Of a stretch of DNA of 64,000 nt, positions 46,458 to 56,106 are shown one piece after another (position 1 is the stretch's first letter; every line of letters starts with the position of its first letter). The notes beneath the pieces are model-generated. The model saw nothing but the letters and a program-made list of their open reading frames with translations. It searched no databases and was not told the DNA's origin. The stretch lies in the NCBI GenBank assembly GCA_900696495.1, contig CAADGI010000017.1, positions 60,121-124,120 of the forward strand, written 5' to 3'. This DNA comes from an uncultured Alphaproteobacteria bacterium. Its GTDB lineage: Bacteria; Pseudomonadota; Alphaproteobacteria; Micavibrionales; Micavibrionaceae. Made by a program: the position numbers and the translations under genes.

Positions 46458-47051
46458 ATGAGCCTTAGGGATTTTTGCCGTGCATTTCTTTGTCTTTCCT
46501 TGTGCCTTGCCGCCTTCCCGGCGTGGGCGCAAAATGACGCCGCGCCATCCGACAAGCAGATGCTGCAGGAGACTCTTAAAAACGCCCCGGCGCATAACCC
46601 CGCTCCCGCCCTCGATCCTTATGCGGATCTTCCCGAGGACTATATCCAGGAAGCGCAAAAATATTACGCGCTTTGTGAAAGCGATGCGTCCTTGTATCTG
46701 TATTACAATTGCAAATGCCTGGGATCAAAATTCCTGGACAAAAGAATTGAACTCGGGCCCGAAGCGACATATACGGCTGTCGTTCTCGATATCAGGGGCG
46801 AGTGCGCCGATGCTTCGCGCGCCGCCGGCTATGAATATGAGCAATGCGTGAATAACGGCGCGATGATGCCGTATAACATTCCTGTCGAGGAATATTGCGC
46901 CTGTTACGCCAATACTTTCGCCAAACTTTATGAACAGAACAGCTACGATGGGCCGGGCGCGCGCGTTTTCACGCACTTCCAGGCGCAGGCTTATCTAACG
47001 TGTAAAAACCCGGCACTGGCTGCGAAATTTTACCCGACCAAAGCCAAATAA
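46458..47051 (+). CDS. Exported cysteine-containing protein of unknown function
   Basis: A 197-residue protein with a signal peptide ending AWA-QN. The mature part has about eight cysteines, including YYNCKCLGS and EEYCACYANTF, which suggests disulfide bonds in the periplasm. A Pro/Ala-rich linker follows the signal. I do not recognise the family. The ATG at 46458 is used because the signal peptide begins there; the open frame upstream lies in the HTH gene. It is convergent with the acyl-CoA dehydrogenase gene, 3 bases apart. Confidence 0.65.
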   Translation: MSLRDFCRAFLCLSLCLAAFPAWAQNDAAPSDKQMLQETLKNAPAHNPAPALDPYADLPEDYIQEAQKYYALCESDASLYLYYNCKCLGSKFLDKRIELGPEATYTAVVLDIRGECADASRAAGYEYEQCVNNGAMMPYNIPVEEYCACYANTFAKLYEQNSYDGPGARVFTHFQAQAYLTCKNPALAAKFYPTKAK

Positions 47052-47054
47052 AAA

Positions 47055-48701
47055 TCAAATGCTGTAAGAACCTTCGATAGCGGCCCGCAGGTTGCCTTCC
47101 GCCAGCGGCAGGATGTTCGTTGCATAGAACGACGATATCTTCTCTTTTTGCGCTGCGAAATTCTTGTCAGATTCGCCTGCCGCCTGCTCGGCTACGCGCG
47201 CAAGCAATGCGCCCCCGGCAATGGTCCCGAACGCCTCCAGATACGGCGCGGAAGCCGCAGCCACCAGATCCATTTTCTTCTCGCCGCCTGCCTTTACAAT
47301 GAAATCCGTGGCCTTCAACAGCGCCTGCATCGGCGCGGCAAAAGCATCCTTGCGGGCTGGCGGAATTTTCTTCTGCATATCGCCGATATAATTTTTCACA
47401 GCCACGCCGCCATCGCGCAGGATTTTGCGGAAAGCGAGATCGGCGGCCTGGATGCCGTTCGTGCCCTCATAGATCGGCAGGATGCGCGCATCGCGGTAAT
47501 ATTGTGCGGCGCCGGTTTCCTCAATAAATCCCATGCCGCCATGCACCTGCACGCCAAGCGATGTGACCCTGCAGGACATGTCTGTGCACCACGATTTGAC
47601 GATCGGCGTAAGCACTTCGACTTTCGCTTGGTCCTTGTTGTCGAGCGCGACGGCGGCTTCGTACACAAGCGCCCGGCCCGCTTCGATCTGCGACTTCATC
47701 GTCAGCAACATGCGTCTCACATCTGCGTGCTCGGAAATCGCCACGCGCTGGTTGGCGGTGAAGGATTTTCCCTGCACGCGGTCTTTCGCATAGGCCAGCG
47801 CACGCTGATAGGAACGCTCGGCAATTGCGACCCCCTGCAGCCCGACCGAAAGCCGCGCATTGTTCATCATCGTGAACATGTATTTAAGGCCTTCATTTTC
47901 CTTGCCGACGAGATAGCCCGTTGCGCCCGCAAATTCCATCGTCGCCGTCGGCGAGCCGTGAATGCCAAGCTTGTGTTCGAGGCCAATGCACTGCACAGCA
48001 TTGCGTTTTCCGTTCTCCAGAAACTTCGGAACGATAAAAAGGGAAATGCCCTTCACATCTTCCGGCGCATCGGGAAGGCGGGCGAGAACGAGGTGAATTA
48101 TATTGTCAGTATAATCATGTTCGCCATAAGTAATGAAAATTTTCTGGCCGGAAACTTTATAAGTTCCGTCGCCCTGCTTTTCGGCTTTCGTCCTGATCAA
48201 TCCCAAGTCGGAACCCGCCTGCGGCTCGGTCAAATTCATGGTGCCGGTCCATTCGCCGGAAATCATTTTCGGCAGGTAGAATTTCTTCTGTTCCCCCGAG
48301 CCGTGGTGATTGATCGCCTCGACCGCGCCCTGATTCAGAAGCGGGCATAATCCGAACGCCATGTTCGCGCCCTGCCACATTTCCTGCACGGGAAAGGCAA
48401 TCGCATAGGGCAATCCCTGTCCGCCGAATTCCGGGTCGAACGGCACGGCGTTCCAGCCGCCTTCGCAATATTGCTTGTAAGCGGCTTTAAAGCCGGGCGA
48501 CGTCGTCACTTCTCCGTCCTTCAATTTCGCGCCGGTTTTGTCCCCGGCCTGGTTGAGGGGCGCCAGAACGTCCGAGGCCAGTTTCGCCGCCTCGTCGAAA
48601 ATGGCCTCCATGGTCGCCTCGTCCACGCTCTCGCTCCGAAAGCCGAGCACACGGGTCAGGAGGAATTTCATGTCCTGAACGGGGGGCTGGTAATCGCTCA
48701 T
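47055..48701 (-). CDS. Acyl-CoA dehydrogenase
   Basis: A 548-residue FAD enzyme that introduces the 2,3-double bond in an acyl-CoA during beta-oxidation. The flavin-binding MNLTEPQAGSDLG and ITYGEHDYTDNIIH segments are in the first half and the catalytic glutamate in LPIYEGTNGIQAADL is near residue 418. The extra C-terminal domain (about 460-548) marks the long subfamily that also contains DmdC-like and some medium/long-chain enzymes. The start MSDYQPPVQDMKFLL at 48701 matches that subfamily's N-terminus and has AAAGG upstream. Chain-length preference is unknown. Confidence 0.9.
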   Translation of the reverse strand: MSDYQPPVQDMKFLLTRVLGFRSESVDEATMEAIFDEAAKLASDVLAPLNQAGDKTGAKLKDGEVTTSPGFKAAYKQYCEGGWNAVPFDPEFGGQGLPYAIAFPVQEMWQGANMAFGLCPLLNQGAVEAINHHGSGEQKKFYLPKMISGEWTGTMNLTEPQAGSDLGLIRTKAEKQGDGTYKVSGQKIFITYGEHDYTDNIIHLVLARLPDAPEDVKGISLFIVPKFLENGKRNAVQCIGLEHKLGIHGSPTATMEFAGATGYLVGKENEGLKYMFTMMNNARLSVGLQGVAIAERSYQRALAYAKDRVQGKSFTANQRVAISEHADVRRMLLTMKSQIEAGRALVYEAAVALDNKDQAKVEVLTPIVKSWCTDMSCRVTSLGVQVHGGMGFIEETGAAQYYRDARILPIYEGTNGIQAADLAFRKILRDGGVAVKNYIGDMQKKIPPARKDAFAAPMQALLKATDFIVKAGGEKKMDLVAAASAPYLEAFGTIAGGALLARVAEQAAGESDKNFAAQKEKISSFYATNILPLAEGNLRAAIEGSYSI

Positions 48702-48776
48702 TTCGGGGCCTTTCAGGGCTGGCACGGGGGTTGCAAATACGAGAGGGAGGTAAACTGCAATATATCGCTATTATTC

Positions 48777-49700
48777 ATGGATAACGCTGCAAATTCAATA
48801 CAAAACAACGCTTTAGCCACCCTGCTGGCCCCCGTGCCCGGCAAGGTCGTCAATGCCATACAAAAGGCCAGCGCCCGGACCGGGGTTGATTTTGCCTACC
48901 TTGTGCAGCAGGCGGGCGCAGAAAGCAGCTTCAATCCGAAGATCAAGGCCAAGAGCAGCTCGGCCTCAGGCCTTTACCAGTTCATCGAGAGCACCTGGCT
49001 GAACATGGTCAAAAAGCACGGCGATAAATACGGCATGGGCGCGCTGGCCGATAAAATCGGCGATAACGGCAAGGTCGCGAACCGCGCCGTCAGGAAAGAA
49101 ATCCTCGCTCTCCGCAACGACCCGGAAAAAGCCTCGGCCATGGCGGCAGAATTTGCCCGCGAGAACGAGCAATTCCTGAATTCCCACTGGGGCGGCGAAG
49201 TCGGCTCGACCGAACTTTATTTCGCTCATTTCCTCGGCGCCGGACAGGCTTCCGCCTTCCTGAGAGAGCGCGATGAAAACCCGCTGCAAAAAGCCGCCTA
49301 TCTTTTCCCCGCCGCGGCGAAAGCCAACCGCAATGTCTTCTACGACAAGGCCACGGGCCGCGCGAAAACCATGGACGAGGTCTATGCGTTCTTCGACAAG
49401 AAATTCGACCTGAAGGAGACGAACGTCCCCGGCTTCGAACTGCCGCCGGTGCCGCCGCAAAAACCGGTTCAGATCGCTCAGGCTCAGCTGCCGATCAAGA
49501 GCAACGTCTTCATCGGCGGCGTCAACCGCACGGGCAGCCTCTATAACGATGCCTTCTACGCCAACATGCCTACCCCGCCGAACGACGGCTATGCGTCCCT
49601 CGCCGCGCAAAAACTTGCCACCAACCCCGTCGAGATCATGCTGCTCAGCCAGCTGGACTCGCCTTTTGACAAGGCCAGCTCGTTCAAGCTCAACGACTAA
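48777..49700 (+). CDS. Lytic transglycosylase-like protein
   Basis: A 307-residue protein with a goose-lysozyme/SLT-like fold: VQQAGAESSFNPKIKAKSSS holds the candidate catalytic glutamate, then ASGLYQFIESTWLNMV, and YFAHFLGAGQASAFL in the middle. The C-terminal third is Pro/Ala-rich and disordered. There is no classical signal peptide, so it may be exported by a dedicated route, for example the flagellar apparatus, or act after lysis. The ATG at 48777 is weakly supported, because the nearest GGGAGG is 27 bases away. It is divergent from the acyl-CoA dehydrogenase gene. Confidence 0.8.
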   Translation: MDNAANSIQNNALATLLAPVPGKVVNAIQKASARTGVDFAYLVQQAGAESSFNPKIKAKSSSASGLYQFIESTWLNMVKKHGDKYGMGALADKIGDNGKVANRAVRKEILALRNDPEKASAMAAEFARENEQFLNSHWGGEVGSTELYFAHFLGAGQASAFLRERDENPLQKAAYLFPAAAKANRNVFYDKATGRAKTMDEVYAFFDKKFDLKETNVPGFELPPVPPQKPVQIAQAQLPIKSNVFIGGVNRTGSLYNDAFYANMPTPPNDGYASLAAQKLATNPVEIMLLSQLDSPFDKASSFKLND

Positions 49701-49743
49701 TGAAGGCTTGACCCCGGGCTGTTTATGGCTTTTCTAGAGGGAT

Positions 49744-50469
49744 ATGAATTCTGAGAAAATCCACGTCTTGGGCCACCGCGTGCGGCTATTGCAGCCCGCC
49801 GCCGGTTTCCGCACTTCGCTCGACTCCGTGATGCTCGCCGCCGCCTGCCCGGCGCAGCAGGGCGAGGCGCTGCTTGATCTTGGCTGCGGTGTGGGCGGCG
49901 CGGGGTTTTGCGTGCTGGCGCGCGTGCCGGGCACCCATCTCACCGGCGCCGACATCCAGCCGGACCATGTCGATCTGGCCGTCCAGAACACTGCCCTCAA
50001 CAATATGGAAGGACGCGCTGCGTTCATCACCGGCGATATCCGTTCGTTCAATGTAAAAGAATTTGACCATGTGATCTGCAATCCTCCTTATCTGGATGCG
50101 GGAACGCACACACCCTCGCCCTCTGCATCGAAGGCGACAGCGCTTTATCATGCGGAAGAAGATAGATCGGTGAAGGACTGGGTCGAGGCCGGTTTTCGTA
50201 ACCTGAAAAACGGCGGGAGCTTCACGATCATTCACCGCGCAGATCATACGGACAAGATCATTCAATCCTTCGGAAAAAAATTCGGGGCAATTGAGATCAT
50301 CCCGCTCTGGCCGCGCATGGGCGGGCCGGCGAAACGCGTCATTATCCGCGCGCTGAAAAACCGAAAGACACCTGCGAAAATCCATGCGGGTCTTACTCTG
50401 CACTGCGCGGACGGATCCTATACCGAAGAAGCCGATAAAATCCTGCGCGGCGCGGAGGCGCTAATCTAG
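49744..50469 (+). CDS. tRNA1(Val) (adenine-N6)-methyltransferase-like protein
   Basis: A 241-residue SAM-dependent methyltransferase. Motif I is LLDLGCGVGGAGFCVLAR (about residues 40-57) and the N6-adenine catalytic motif is CNPPYLDAG (about 112-120). The opening IHVLGHRVRLLQPAAGFRTSLDSVMLAAA is characteristic of TrmN6 (YfiC). The likely target is adenine 37 of tRNA(Val). Its stop overlaps the convergent unknown secreted protein gene by 4 bp. Confidence 0.85.
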   Translation: MNSEKIHVLGHRVRLLQPAAGFRTSLDSVMLAAACPAQQGEALLDLGCGVGGAGFCVLARVPGTHLTGADIQPDHVDLAVQNTALNNMEGRAAFITGDIRSFNVKEFDHVICNPPYLDAGTHTPSPSASKATALYHAEEDRSVKDWVEAGFRNLKNGGSFTIIHRADHTDKIIQSFGKKFGAIEIIPLWPRMGGPAKRVIIRALKNRKTPAKIHAGLTLHCADGSYTEEADKILRGAEALI

Positions 50470-51410
50470 GGAGCGTTTTTCTCGGCGCAGAGAAAACCTT
50501 TCCAGATAATCAGGCCGCCGATGCCGCCCGGCTCCTTATCAAGCCCTTTGAATTCCGGAAATTTTTTGATGAAAATTTCAGCGACCCAGAGTGGGTTGGT
50601 GTCATAGCTTACGCACATGCTTTGCGTGACGTCGAGATTTTTATAGAGCCGGTCGATAGGCTTGCGGCATTCGTCGGATAATTCCGCCCGGTTTTTCTGC
50701 AGATGCTGTGTGGAATGCACGCCGGAAATATAACCTGAAATCTCCGCGCCGCACTTGGTCGAAAGGAATTTCTCCGGGTCGCCCGCCGCATAAGCCACGT
50801 CCCGCTGGCAACGCTCATATTTCGCCTTCATCGTCATATTCGCCTTGGCTTTCATGAAATCCCGCAAATTCATTTTCACCAGGGCCGGATTGATGACGAA
50901 CGGCGATTCCTGAACGACATAGCTTTTGGGAAGAGACTCGCAGAACGGTCCCGGCTGCACCAGCCCGTTCACCTCTCGTAATGTGCCGCGTTTCAGCGGG
51001 TCGCTCTCGCTATGTTGCTTTTCAAAGCTGATCCAGCGGGTAACGATATCCGTCGCGGTTTTAAGCGCATCGCCGGTCGTCGCTTCTTCGCCCAGCTTCG
51101 GGAAATTGCCGCAGAAACGGTTATTGATGCGCTCCCACTCGCGCTTTTTTTCCCCGGCGCAGGGACCATCAGCGCCCTCCACCGGCAGGGTCCAGTTTGA
51201 AGCGCCCGCGCCCCAGAAATAACCTTCCGAAAACGCGCCGCAATAAGTCTCCTGCAATTCCGTATATTTCGTCGCCCCTTCCAGCGCGAGGCGGCAATTA
51301 TCATACAGATAGCCGACCGTGCCGGGCTTATAGGCTGAAATGGCCTCTTCCGCCCGCGCGGAAGCGCCTAGCGCAAACAGAAACGCAACAAAAAGAACAA
51401 TCCTAGCCAA
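50466..51410 (-). CDS. Exported cysteine-rich protein, possibly Rap1a/Tai-like
   Basis: A 314-residue protein with a signal peptide ending ARA-EE. Two regions, LYDNCRLALEG...YCGAFSEGYFWG and CGAEISGYISG, recall the helical Rap1a/Tai domain with paired cysteines, best known from immunity proteins to cell-wall amidases but also present in housekeeping periplasmic proteins. There are about nine cysteines. No effector gene is nearby, so an immunity role is not supported. It overlaps the start of the same-strand glycyl-tRNA synthetase's 3' end by 8 bp and is probably cotranscribed with it. Confidence 0.55.
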   Translation of the reverse strand: MARIVLFVAFLFALGASARAEEAISAYKPGTVGYLYDNCRLALEGATKYTELQETYCGAFSEGYFWGAGASNWTLPVEGADGPCAGEKKREWERINNRFCGNFPKLGEEATTGDALKTATDIVTRWISFEKQHSESDPLKRGTLREVNGLVQPGPFCESLPKSYVVQESPFVINPALVKMNLRDFMKAKANMTMKAKYERCQRDVAYAAGDPEKFLSTKCGAEISGYISGVHSTQHLQKNRAELSDECRKPIDRLYKNLDVTQSMCVSYDTNPLWVAEIFIKKFPEFKGLDKEPGGIGGLIIWKGFLCAEKNAP

Positions 51411-52962
51411 CGGCCTTCAGCTTGGTTTTTTGCGCCGAGGGTTTCATTTTCTCGCGCAGGTATTCGGCGACCTTGTCGAGATGAATGCGCTCCTGCGCCA
51501 TACTGTTGCGGTCGCGCACGGTGACGGTTTTGTCCGTGACCGTGTCATTATCGATGGTGAAGCAGTACGGCGTGCCGATTTCATCCTGGCGCGCGTAACG
51601 CTTGCCGATATTCTGCTTGATGTCGAGTTCGACAACGAACTCCTCGCGCAGTTCCAGGTAAAGTTTCTGCGCGATGGGTACATGCTCCTCTTTCGCCGTC
51701 AGGGGCAGGATGGCGGCCTTGATTGGCGCGATGGACGGGTGGAAATTCAGGTAAACGCCGGATGGGCGCGAGGCGTCAACCGTATAGGCCTCACAGATGA
51801 GCGCCAGCACGCCGCGGCTCAGACCGGCCGCCGGCTCGATGACGTGCGGCATGAATTTTTCATTCGTTACCGGGTCCATATATTCCAGCTTGGCGCCGGA
51901 GAATTTCTGGTGCTGCGTCAGGTCGAAATCGCAGCGGTGGGCGATACCCTCGAGCTCGCCGTAACCCGGCGCGGTGAAGGGGAAGCGGTATTCGATGTCC
52001 GCCGTGCCGTAACCGGCCTTGGCGTAGTGCGAAAGCTCGTCCGCCTCGTGGTCGCGCATCTGGATATTGTCGCTCGACAAACCAATACTGCGCCAGAATT
52101 TCTGGCGCTCCGTGAACCAGAAATCGCGCCACATCTTGGCTTCTTTCGGGTGGCAGAACCATTCCATTTCCATCTGCTCGAATTCACGGGAACGGAAAAT
52201 GAAATTGCGCGGCGTGACTTCGTTGCGGAACGCCTTGCCGATCTGCGCTATGCCGAACGGCACGCGAACGCGGCTGGAATCCAGCACGTTTTTGAAATTC
52301 AGAAAAATGCCCTGCGCGGTTTCGGGGCGCAGATAGGCCTTATTTTCGTCACCCGCCGTCGCGCCGACGAAGGTGTGGAACATGAGGTTGAATTGTTTCG
52401 GCTCGGTCAGCGTGCCCGGCGTTTTCGCATCGGGTCCGAGGATATTCGCGTAATCGTTTTTATCGATCGAAGTGAACGGCTTTTTCTCGTACTGGTCAGC
52501 GGATGATTTCCCGCCGCCTTCCTTTTTGATGCGCTTTGCCACATCTTCAGCTTCCGCATCCTGGTGCAGCGCCAGCCATTTGCCTTTGCCGTCTTTCGGC
52601 ACCAGCACATAGAGGTGGTCGGCGCGGTAACGGAGCTTGGTTTCCTTGTCGTCCACCATCGGGTCGGAGAAGCCGCCGACATGGCCGCTGGCTTCCCATG
52701 CTTTCGGGTTCTGGATGATCGAGGAATCGAGGCCGACGATCTCTACGGGCGCGCCATCGGGTCCGATCGGGGGACAGGTCACCATCGCCTTCCACCAAAG
52801 ATCCCGCAAATTGTTCTTGAGCTCGACGCCGAGCGGGCCGTAATCCCAGAAGCCGTTAATGCCGCCATAAATGTCGGAGGCGGCGAAAATAAAGCCTCTG
52901 CGCTTGCACAGGGCAACGATATCCTTCATGGCGGGCACGGCGGCAGAAACAGTCTCAGTCAT
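51403..52962 (-). CDS. glyQS: Glycyl-tRNA synthetase, dimeric type
   Basis: A 519-residue class II aminoacyl-tRNA synthetase of the alpha-2 type found in archaea, eukaryotes and some bacteria, not the alpha2-beta2 GlyQ/GlyS type. The N-terminal block CKRRGFIFAASDIYGGINGF and WDYGPLGVELKNN are diagnostic. Motif 2 is around FRNEVTPRNFIFRSREFEQME and motif 3 around PAAGLSRGVLAL. The C-terminal anticodon-binding domain covers about 400-519. Many alphaproteobacteria use the tetrameric form, so this may help to place the lineage. Confidence 0.93.
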   Translation of the reverse strand: MTETVSAAVPAMKDIVALCKRRGFIFAASDIYGGINGFWDYGPLGVELKNNLRDLWWKAMVTCPPIGPDGAPVEIVGLDSSIIQNPKAWEASGHVGGFSDPMVDDKETKLRYRADHLYVLVPKDGKGKWLALHQDAEAEDVAKRIKKEGGGKSSADQYEKKPFTSIDKNDYANILGPDAKTPGTLTEPKQFNLMFHTFVGATAGDENKAYLRPETAQGIFLNFKNVLDSSRVRVPFGIAQIGKAFRNEVTPRNFIFRSREFEQMEMEWFCHPKEAKMWRDFWFTERQKFWRSIGLSSDNIQMRDHEADELSHYAKAGYGTADIEYRFPFTAPGYGELEGIAHRCDFDLTQHQKFSGAKLEYMDPVTNEKFMPHVIEPAAGLSRGVLALICEAYTVDASRPSGVYLNFHPSIAPIKAAILPLTAKEEHVPIAQKLYLELREEFVVELDIKQNIGKRYARQDEIGTPYCFTIDNDTVTDKTVTVRDRNSMAQERIHLDKVAEYLREKMKPSAQKTKLKAVG

Positions 52963-53258
52963 GTTTTTTCCTTATTTACGGCGCTTATAATGGCGACCCG
53001 CCCTGCCGAAAACAAGAAAGATATTCTCCGGATTTTGATTGTTAAACGGCAAATAAAATATTTTTTATAGTCCATTAGTTAAAATATTTATTGAGTAAAA
53101 AATATATAATTCTAATATATTAATAATTATTACTTGGTATTTATTGTAGTATTAGAGATTTATAATACTGGAATTATTTCCTAAATTTGACTCTTTTTCT
53201 TTTATCTATTATTTTTTTACTTACATAGCTGTTTTAACTCAACTGAAGGAGATCGAAT
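52963..53258. other. Very AT-rich intergenic region
   Basis: From about 53040 to 53240 the sequence is strikingly AT-rich, in a window that is otherwise slightly above half GC. No open frame, tRNA or stable hairpin was seen. It ends in the leader of a 48-residue gene and may hold its promoter (a TTGACT hexamer lies at about 53188). It could be a nucleoid-protein binding or curvature region. Confidence 0.6.
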
Positions 53259-53405
53259 ATGTCCCAGGTTGGTGTATGGAATGGTGTTGATACCGGCGCA
53301 GCCCGCGTTGAAAATGAAGAGCGTAAATCTCAAAACGCGAACTATATGCGGGATGCACAGCGCCACAATGTGCTGGTGGCCTTTAACGGCCCAGCGCTTG
53401 GATAG
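53259..53405 (+). CDS. 48-residue protein of unknown function
   Basis: ATG at 53259 is preceded by GAAGGAGA (53245-53252) and the frame runs 48 codons to TAG, starting MSQVGVWNGVDTGAARVENE and ending NVLVAFNGPALG. It is followed by a strong terminator. Codon use is ordinary for the window although the upstream DNA is extremely AT-rich. There is no signal peptide or membrane helix. I do not recognise it; the ribosome site plus terminator argue that it is real. Confidence 0.6.
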   Translation: MSQVGVWNGVDTGAARVENEERKSQNANYMRDAQRHNVLVAFNGPALG

Positions 53406-53437
53406 AAAATATAAAAATAAAAACAATAGCTTAAATG

Positions 53438-53478
53438 AAAAAACCCCGCGCGTTTTTTGCGTTTTTGCGGGGTTTTTG
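53438..53478 (+). terminator. Terminator after the 48-residue gene
   Basis: AAAACCCCGC and GCGGGGTTTTT form a 10-bp stem with a T-run. Confidence 0.85.
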
Positions 53479-53504
53479 GTAATGTGTGAGTGAAAGGAAC
53501 GGAT

Positions 53505-53729
53505 ATGAGCAATCTTTATGACTATATCAACGAAATCACCGACCTTGGAAGCTTTCTGAATAAAGAAGAAGCCATGAGGAACAACATAAAAGCGTGGTTC
53601 CAGCGCCGTCTGACAATCATCGAGTCGCAGTATAAAGAAGGCGAAGAAAAGTTCTGGAGCTGGATGTTTGAGATGAGCAAAGCCAACTATTTTAACAATC
53701 TGGCCGCACCGGCGCCTGTTCCGGCCTAA
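53505..53729 (+). CDS. Small helical protein of unknown function (74 aa)
   Basis: A 74-residue protein starting MSNLYDYINEITDLGSFLNK, with AAAGGAA 7 bases before the ATG. It is mostly alpha-helical and rich in aromatic residues (WFQRR, KFWSWMFEM) with a Pro/Ala tail AAPAPVPA. No signal or membrane segment. I do not recognise it. It is bounded by terminators on both sides, so it has its own promoter or is read through from the 48-residue gene. Confidence 0.6.
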   Translation: MSNLYDYINEITDLGSFLNKEEAMRNNIKAWFQRRLTIIESQYKEGEEKFWSWMFEMSKANYFNNLAAPAPVPA

Positions 53730-53749
53730 GCTTCCTGCATATCAATCTG

Positions 53750-53782
53750 AAAAGGCGCTGATAATGTCAGCGCCTTTGTTAT
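53750..53782 (+). terminator. Terminator between the 74-residue gene and degP
   Basis: AAAAGGCGCTGA-TAATG-TCAGCGCCTTT hairpin between convergent genes; a T-run on the plus strand is short, and on the minus strand TTTT follows the stem. Confidence 0.75.
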
Positions 53783-53783
53783 T

Positions 53784-55190
53784 TCAGCGTATGACGAGCC
53801 GCCGCGTGCGCCCCTGGCTGCGGACGATCAGCGACAATCCCTGCCCCGCATTCTTAAGCGCCTTTTCGGCATCGGCGGCTTTCTTTATTTTCACGCCGTT
53901 GATCTCGACGAGAATATCGCCCGCGGCAACGATGCGCGACGCCGACGTGCCTTCCTTCACTTTCAGGACAACGACGCCTTCCTCTTCCTTGCCGAAGAGT
54001 CCAAGCTCCACAGCCACCGCCGGGTTCATGTTGGCAATGACCGCGCCATTCAGCATATGCGCGCCCTGCAGTTTCGTTTCATCGCGCGGCGGCGTATCGG
54101 GCGCGGCCATTGCCTCCACCTCGTAAGTTTTCTTGGCACCGGCGCGAATGACTTCCATCGTCGCTTTTTGTCCAAGCGGAACCGTCGCCATGCGGAATTT
54201 CATCTCCGAAGGATCATGAATTTCCTTGCCGTTCACCGACGTCACCACATCGCCGACTTTCAGCCCCGCTTTCGCCAGCGGGCTGGATTCATGCAGAACG
54301 GTAATCAACGCACCCACGGGACGCGGTAAATTCAGCGACTGCGCGATATCGTTTGTCACGGCCTGCGCCGTCACGCCGAGCCATGGCCGCACAACACCTT
54401 TGCCACCGCTCTTCTCGGCGGCGATGACACTTGCCACCATTTCGGACGGGATTGCAAAGCCAATACCCAGTGAGCCGCCATCACGCGAATAAATCGCCGA
54501 GTTGATGCCGATGACACCGCCATCCATCGACACCAGCGGCCCGCCGGAATTGCCCGGGTTAATCGCCGCGTCGGTCTGGATGAAGAAATTGAAATCCGAA
54601 ATATTCAGGCTTGAGCGCGCGAGCGCGGAGACAATACCGCTGGTCACCGTCTGTCCGACGCCGAAGGGATTGCCGATCGCCAGCACCATGTCGCCGACTT
54701 CCAATGACTCGCTGGGTTTGAGCGAAGCCGCTGGCAGTGTTTCACCTTTTGTCTCCACGCGCACGAGCGCGAGATCGGAGGGCTGGTCAACCAGCGCGAC
54801 TGTCGCATCAAACTCGCGGCCGTCATTGAGAACGACCGTGATTTCCTCTGCCTCACGCACGACATGCGAATTGGTGACGATCAGGCCGCTGCTGTCCACG
54901 ATGACGCCGGAACCGAGCGCGCCCTCGACTTGCTTTCGCATACGGCCGCCGAACATTTCGTCATTAAAAAACGGCGCGAACATCGGGTCGTTCATAAAGG
55001 GATGATAGGAGCGCGTGACAATGCGTTTGGTATAGATATTCACGACCGCCGGGGCGATCTTCTTCACCAGCGGCGAAAAAGAGAGCTGCACCTCGGCCCG
55101 GCTCTCGGGCAGGACCCGTTCCGGCTCCTGCGCCAGTGCCTGCAAAGGCAGGGTTATCGCTAGCAAGGCAATGAGAATTCTGGTAAACAT
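53784..55190 (-). CDS. degP: Periplasmic serine protease DegP/HtrA (Do family)
   Basis: A 468-residue S1C protease/chaperone. A signal peptide ends ALA-QE. The catalytic triad is visible as VTNSHVV (His), SDLALVRV (Asp) and GNSGGPLV (Ser). Two PDZ domains follow: one around [12 protein letters not shown] (about 275-365) and one at the C-terminus (about 385-468). It degrades or refolds damaged envelope proteins. The start at 55190 begins the signal peptide; the frame from 55220 adds ten residues without support. It is divergent from panB. Confidence 0.92.
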   Translation of the reverse strand: MFTRILIALLAITLPLQALAQEPERVLPESRAEVQLSFSPLVKKIAPAVVNIYTKRIVTRSYHPFMNDPMFAPFFNDEMFGGRMRKQVEGALGSGVIVDSSGLIVTNSHVVREAEEITVVLNDGREFDATVALVDQPSDLALVRVETKGETLPAASLKPSESLEVGDMVLAIGNPFGVGQTVTSGIVSALARSSLNISDFNFFIQTDAAINPGNSGGPLVSMDGGVIGINSAIYSRDGGSLGIGFAIPSEMVASVIAAEKSGGKGVVRPWLGVTAQAVTNDIAQSLNLPRPVGALITVLHESSPLAKAGLKVGDVVTSVNGKEIHDPSEMKFRMATVPLGQKATMEVIRAGAKKTYEVEAMAAPDTPPRDETKLQGAHMLNGAVIANMNPAVAVELGLFGKEEEGVVVLKVKEGTSASRIVAAGDILVEINGVKIKKAADAEKALKNAGQGLSLIVRSQGRTRRLVIR

Positions 55191-55263
55191 GGAACGGAAA
55201 TTTAGGCCTGCCATTGGCAAATATCAAGGGCCTGAAAACGGCCTTTTAGCGGGGATTTGGATT

Positions 55264-56106
55264 ATGGATACAGCATCCGGGCGCAAGACCATACCGGAAA
55301 TCCGCGCCGCCAAGGGCGCAGCGCAGCCCATTGTGTGCCTTACCGCCTACACTGCCCCTGTCGCCCGCATTCTCGACCGTCATGCCGATATTCTTCTGGT
55401 CGGCGATTCCCTCGGCAATGTGATTTACGGGCTTGAGAATACGCTCGCGGTCGATCTCGAGATGATGATCCGCCACGGCCAGGCTGTTGTGCGGTCGGCG
55501 CAGAAGGCCTGTGTCATCATCGACATGCCTTTCGGCACCTATGAGGAAAACGCGGAGCAGGCCTTCCGCAATGCGCTACGCATCATGAAGGAAACCGGCT
55601 GCGACGCCGTGAAGCTTGAAGGCGGCCAAGATATGGCGCAGACAATTCAATATCTCACCGCGCGCAACATTCCGGTCATGGCGCATATCGGCCTGCAGCC
55701 GCAATCGGTGCTGAAGGACGGCGGCTACAAGATCAAGGGCCGCACCAGCGAAGACGAAGCAAAGTTACTGGCCGATGCAAAGGCCGTGGAAAAAGCCGGA
55801 GCATTTTCTGTCGTAATCGAAGGCACGGTCGAGGATGTCGCCGCAAAACTGACGAACAGCATTTCCATTCCCGCCATCGGCATCGGCGCTTCGGCTGCCT
55901 GCGACGGGCAGGTTCTGGTGATTGACGACATGATCGGGCTGACGGCAGATGTGCCGAAATTCGTGAAGAAATACGCCGATGTCGCGGGCGAGATTGAAAA
56001 AGCCGCCGCTGCATTCGCCGCCGACGTTCGCGCTAAAAAATTTCCGGACGCGGAGCATGTCTATACCCGCCCGCGCCCGGCCATCGTAAAGGATAAAGCG
56101 TCATGA
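55264..56106 (+). CDS. panB: 3-methyl-2-oxobutanoate hydroxymethyltransferase PanB
   Basis: A 280-residue TIM-barrel enzyme that adds a hydroxymethyl group to 2-oxoisovalerate in pantothenate synthesis. Conserved blocks are [27 protein letters not shown] (metal Asp), [15 protein letters not shown] and HIGLQPQSV, and the catalytic glutamate is in [10 protein letters not shown]. The start at 55264 is preferred because the family begins shortly before [11 protein letters not shown]; the frame from 55171 overlaps degP. It overlaps panC by 4 bp. Confidence 0.94.
   Translation: MDTASGRKTIPEIRAAKGAAQPIVCLTAYTAPVARILDRHADILLVGDSLGNVIYGLENTLAVDLEMMIRHGQAVVRSAQKACVIIDMPFGTYEENAEQAFRNALRIMKETGCDAVKLEGGQDMAQTIQYLTARNIPVMAHIGLQPQSVLKDGGYKIKGRTSEDEAKLLADAKAVEKAGAFSVVIEGTVEDVAAKLTNSISIPAIGIGASAACDGQVLVIDDMIGLTADVPKFVKKYADVAGEIEKAAAAFAADVRAKKFPDAEHVYTRPRPAIVKDKAS

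Noticed and set aside
47148..48350. 400-codon plus-strand open frame
   Set aside because: It lies fully antisense to the acyl-CoA dehydrogenase gene, has no ribosome site and its translation has shadow-like Arg/His/Leu composition.
50466..51410. Type VI secretion immunity protein (Rap1a/Tai)
   Set aside because: No effector or type VI genes are nearby, and it is linked to glyQS; only a weak domain resemblance remains.
51340..52506. 388-codon plus-strand open frame
   Set aside because: It is antisense to the glycyl-tRNA synthetase gene and shows no domain.
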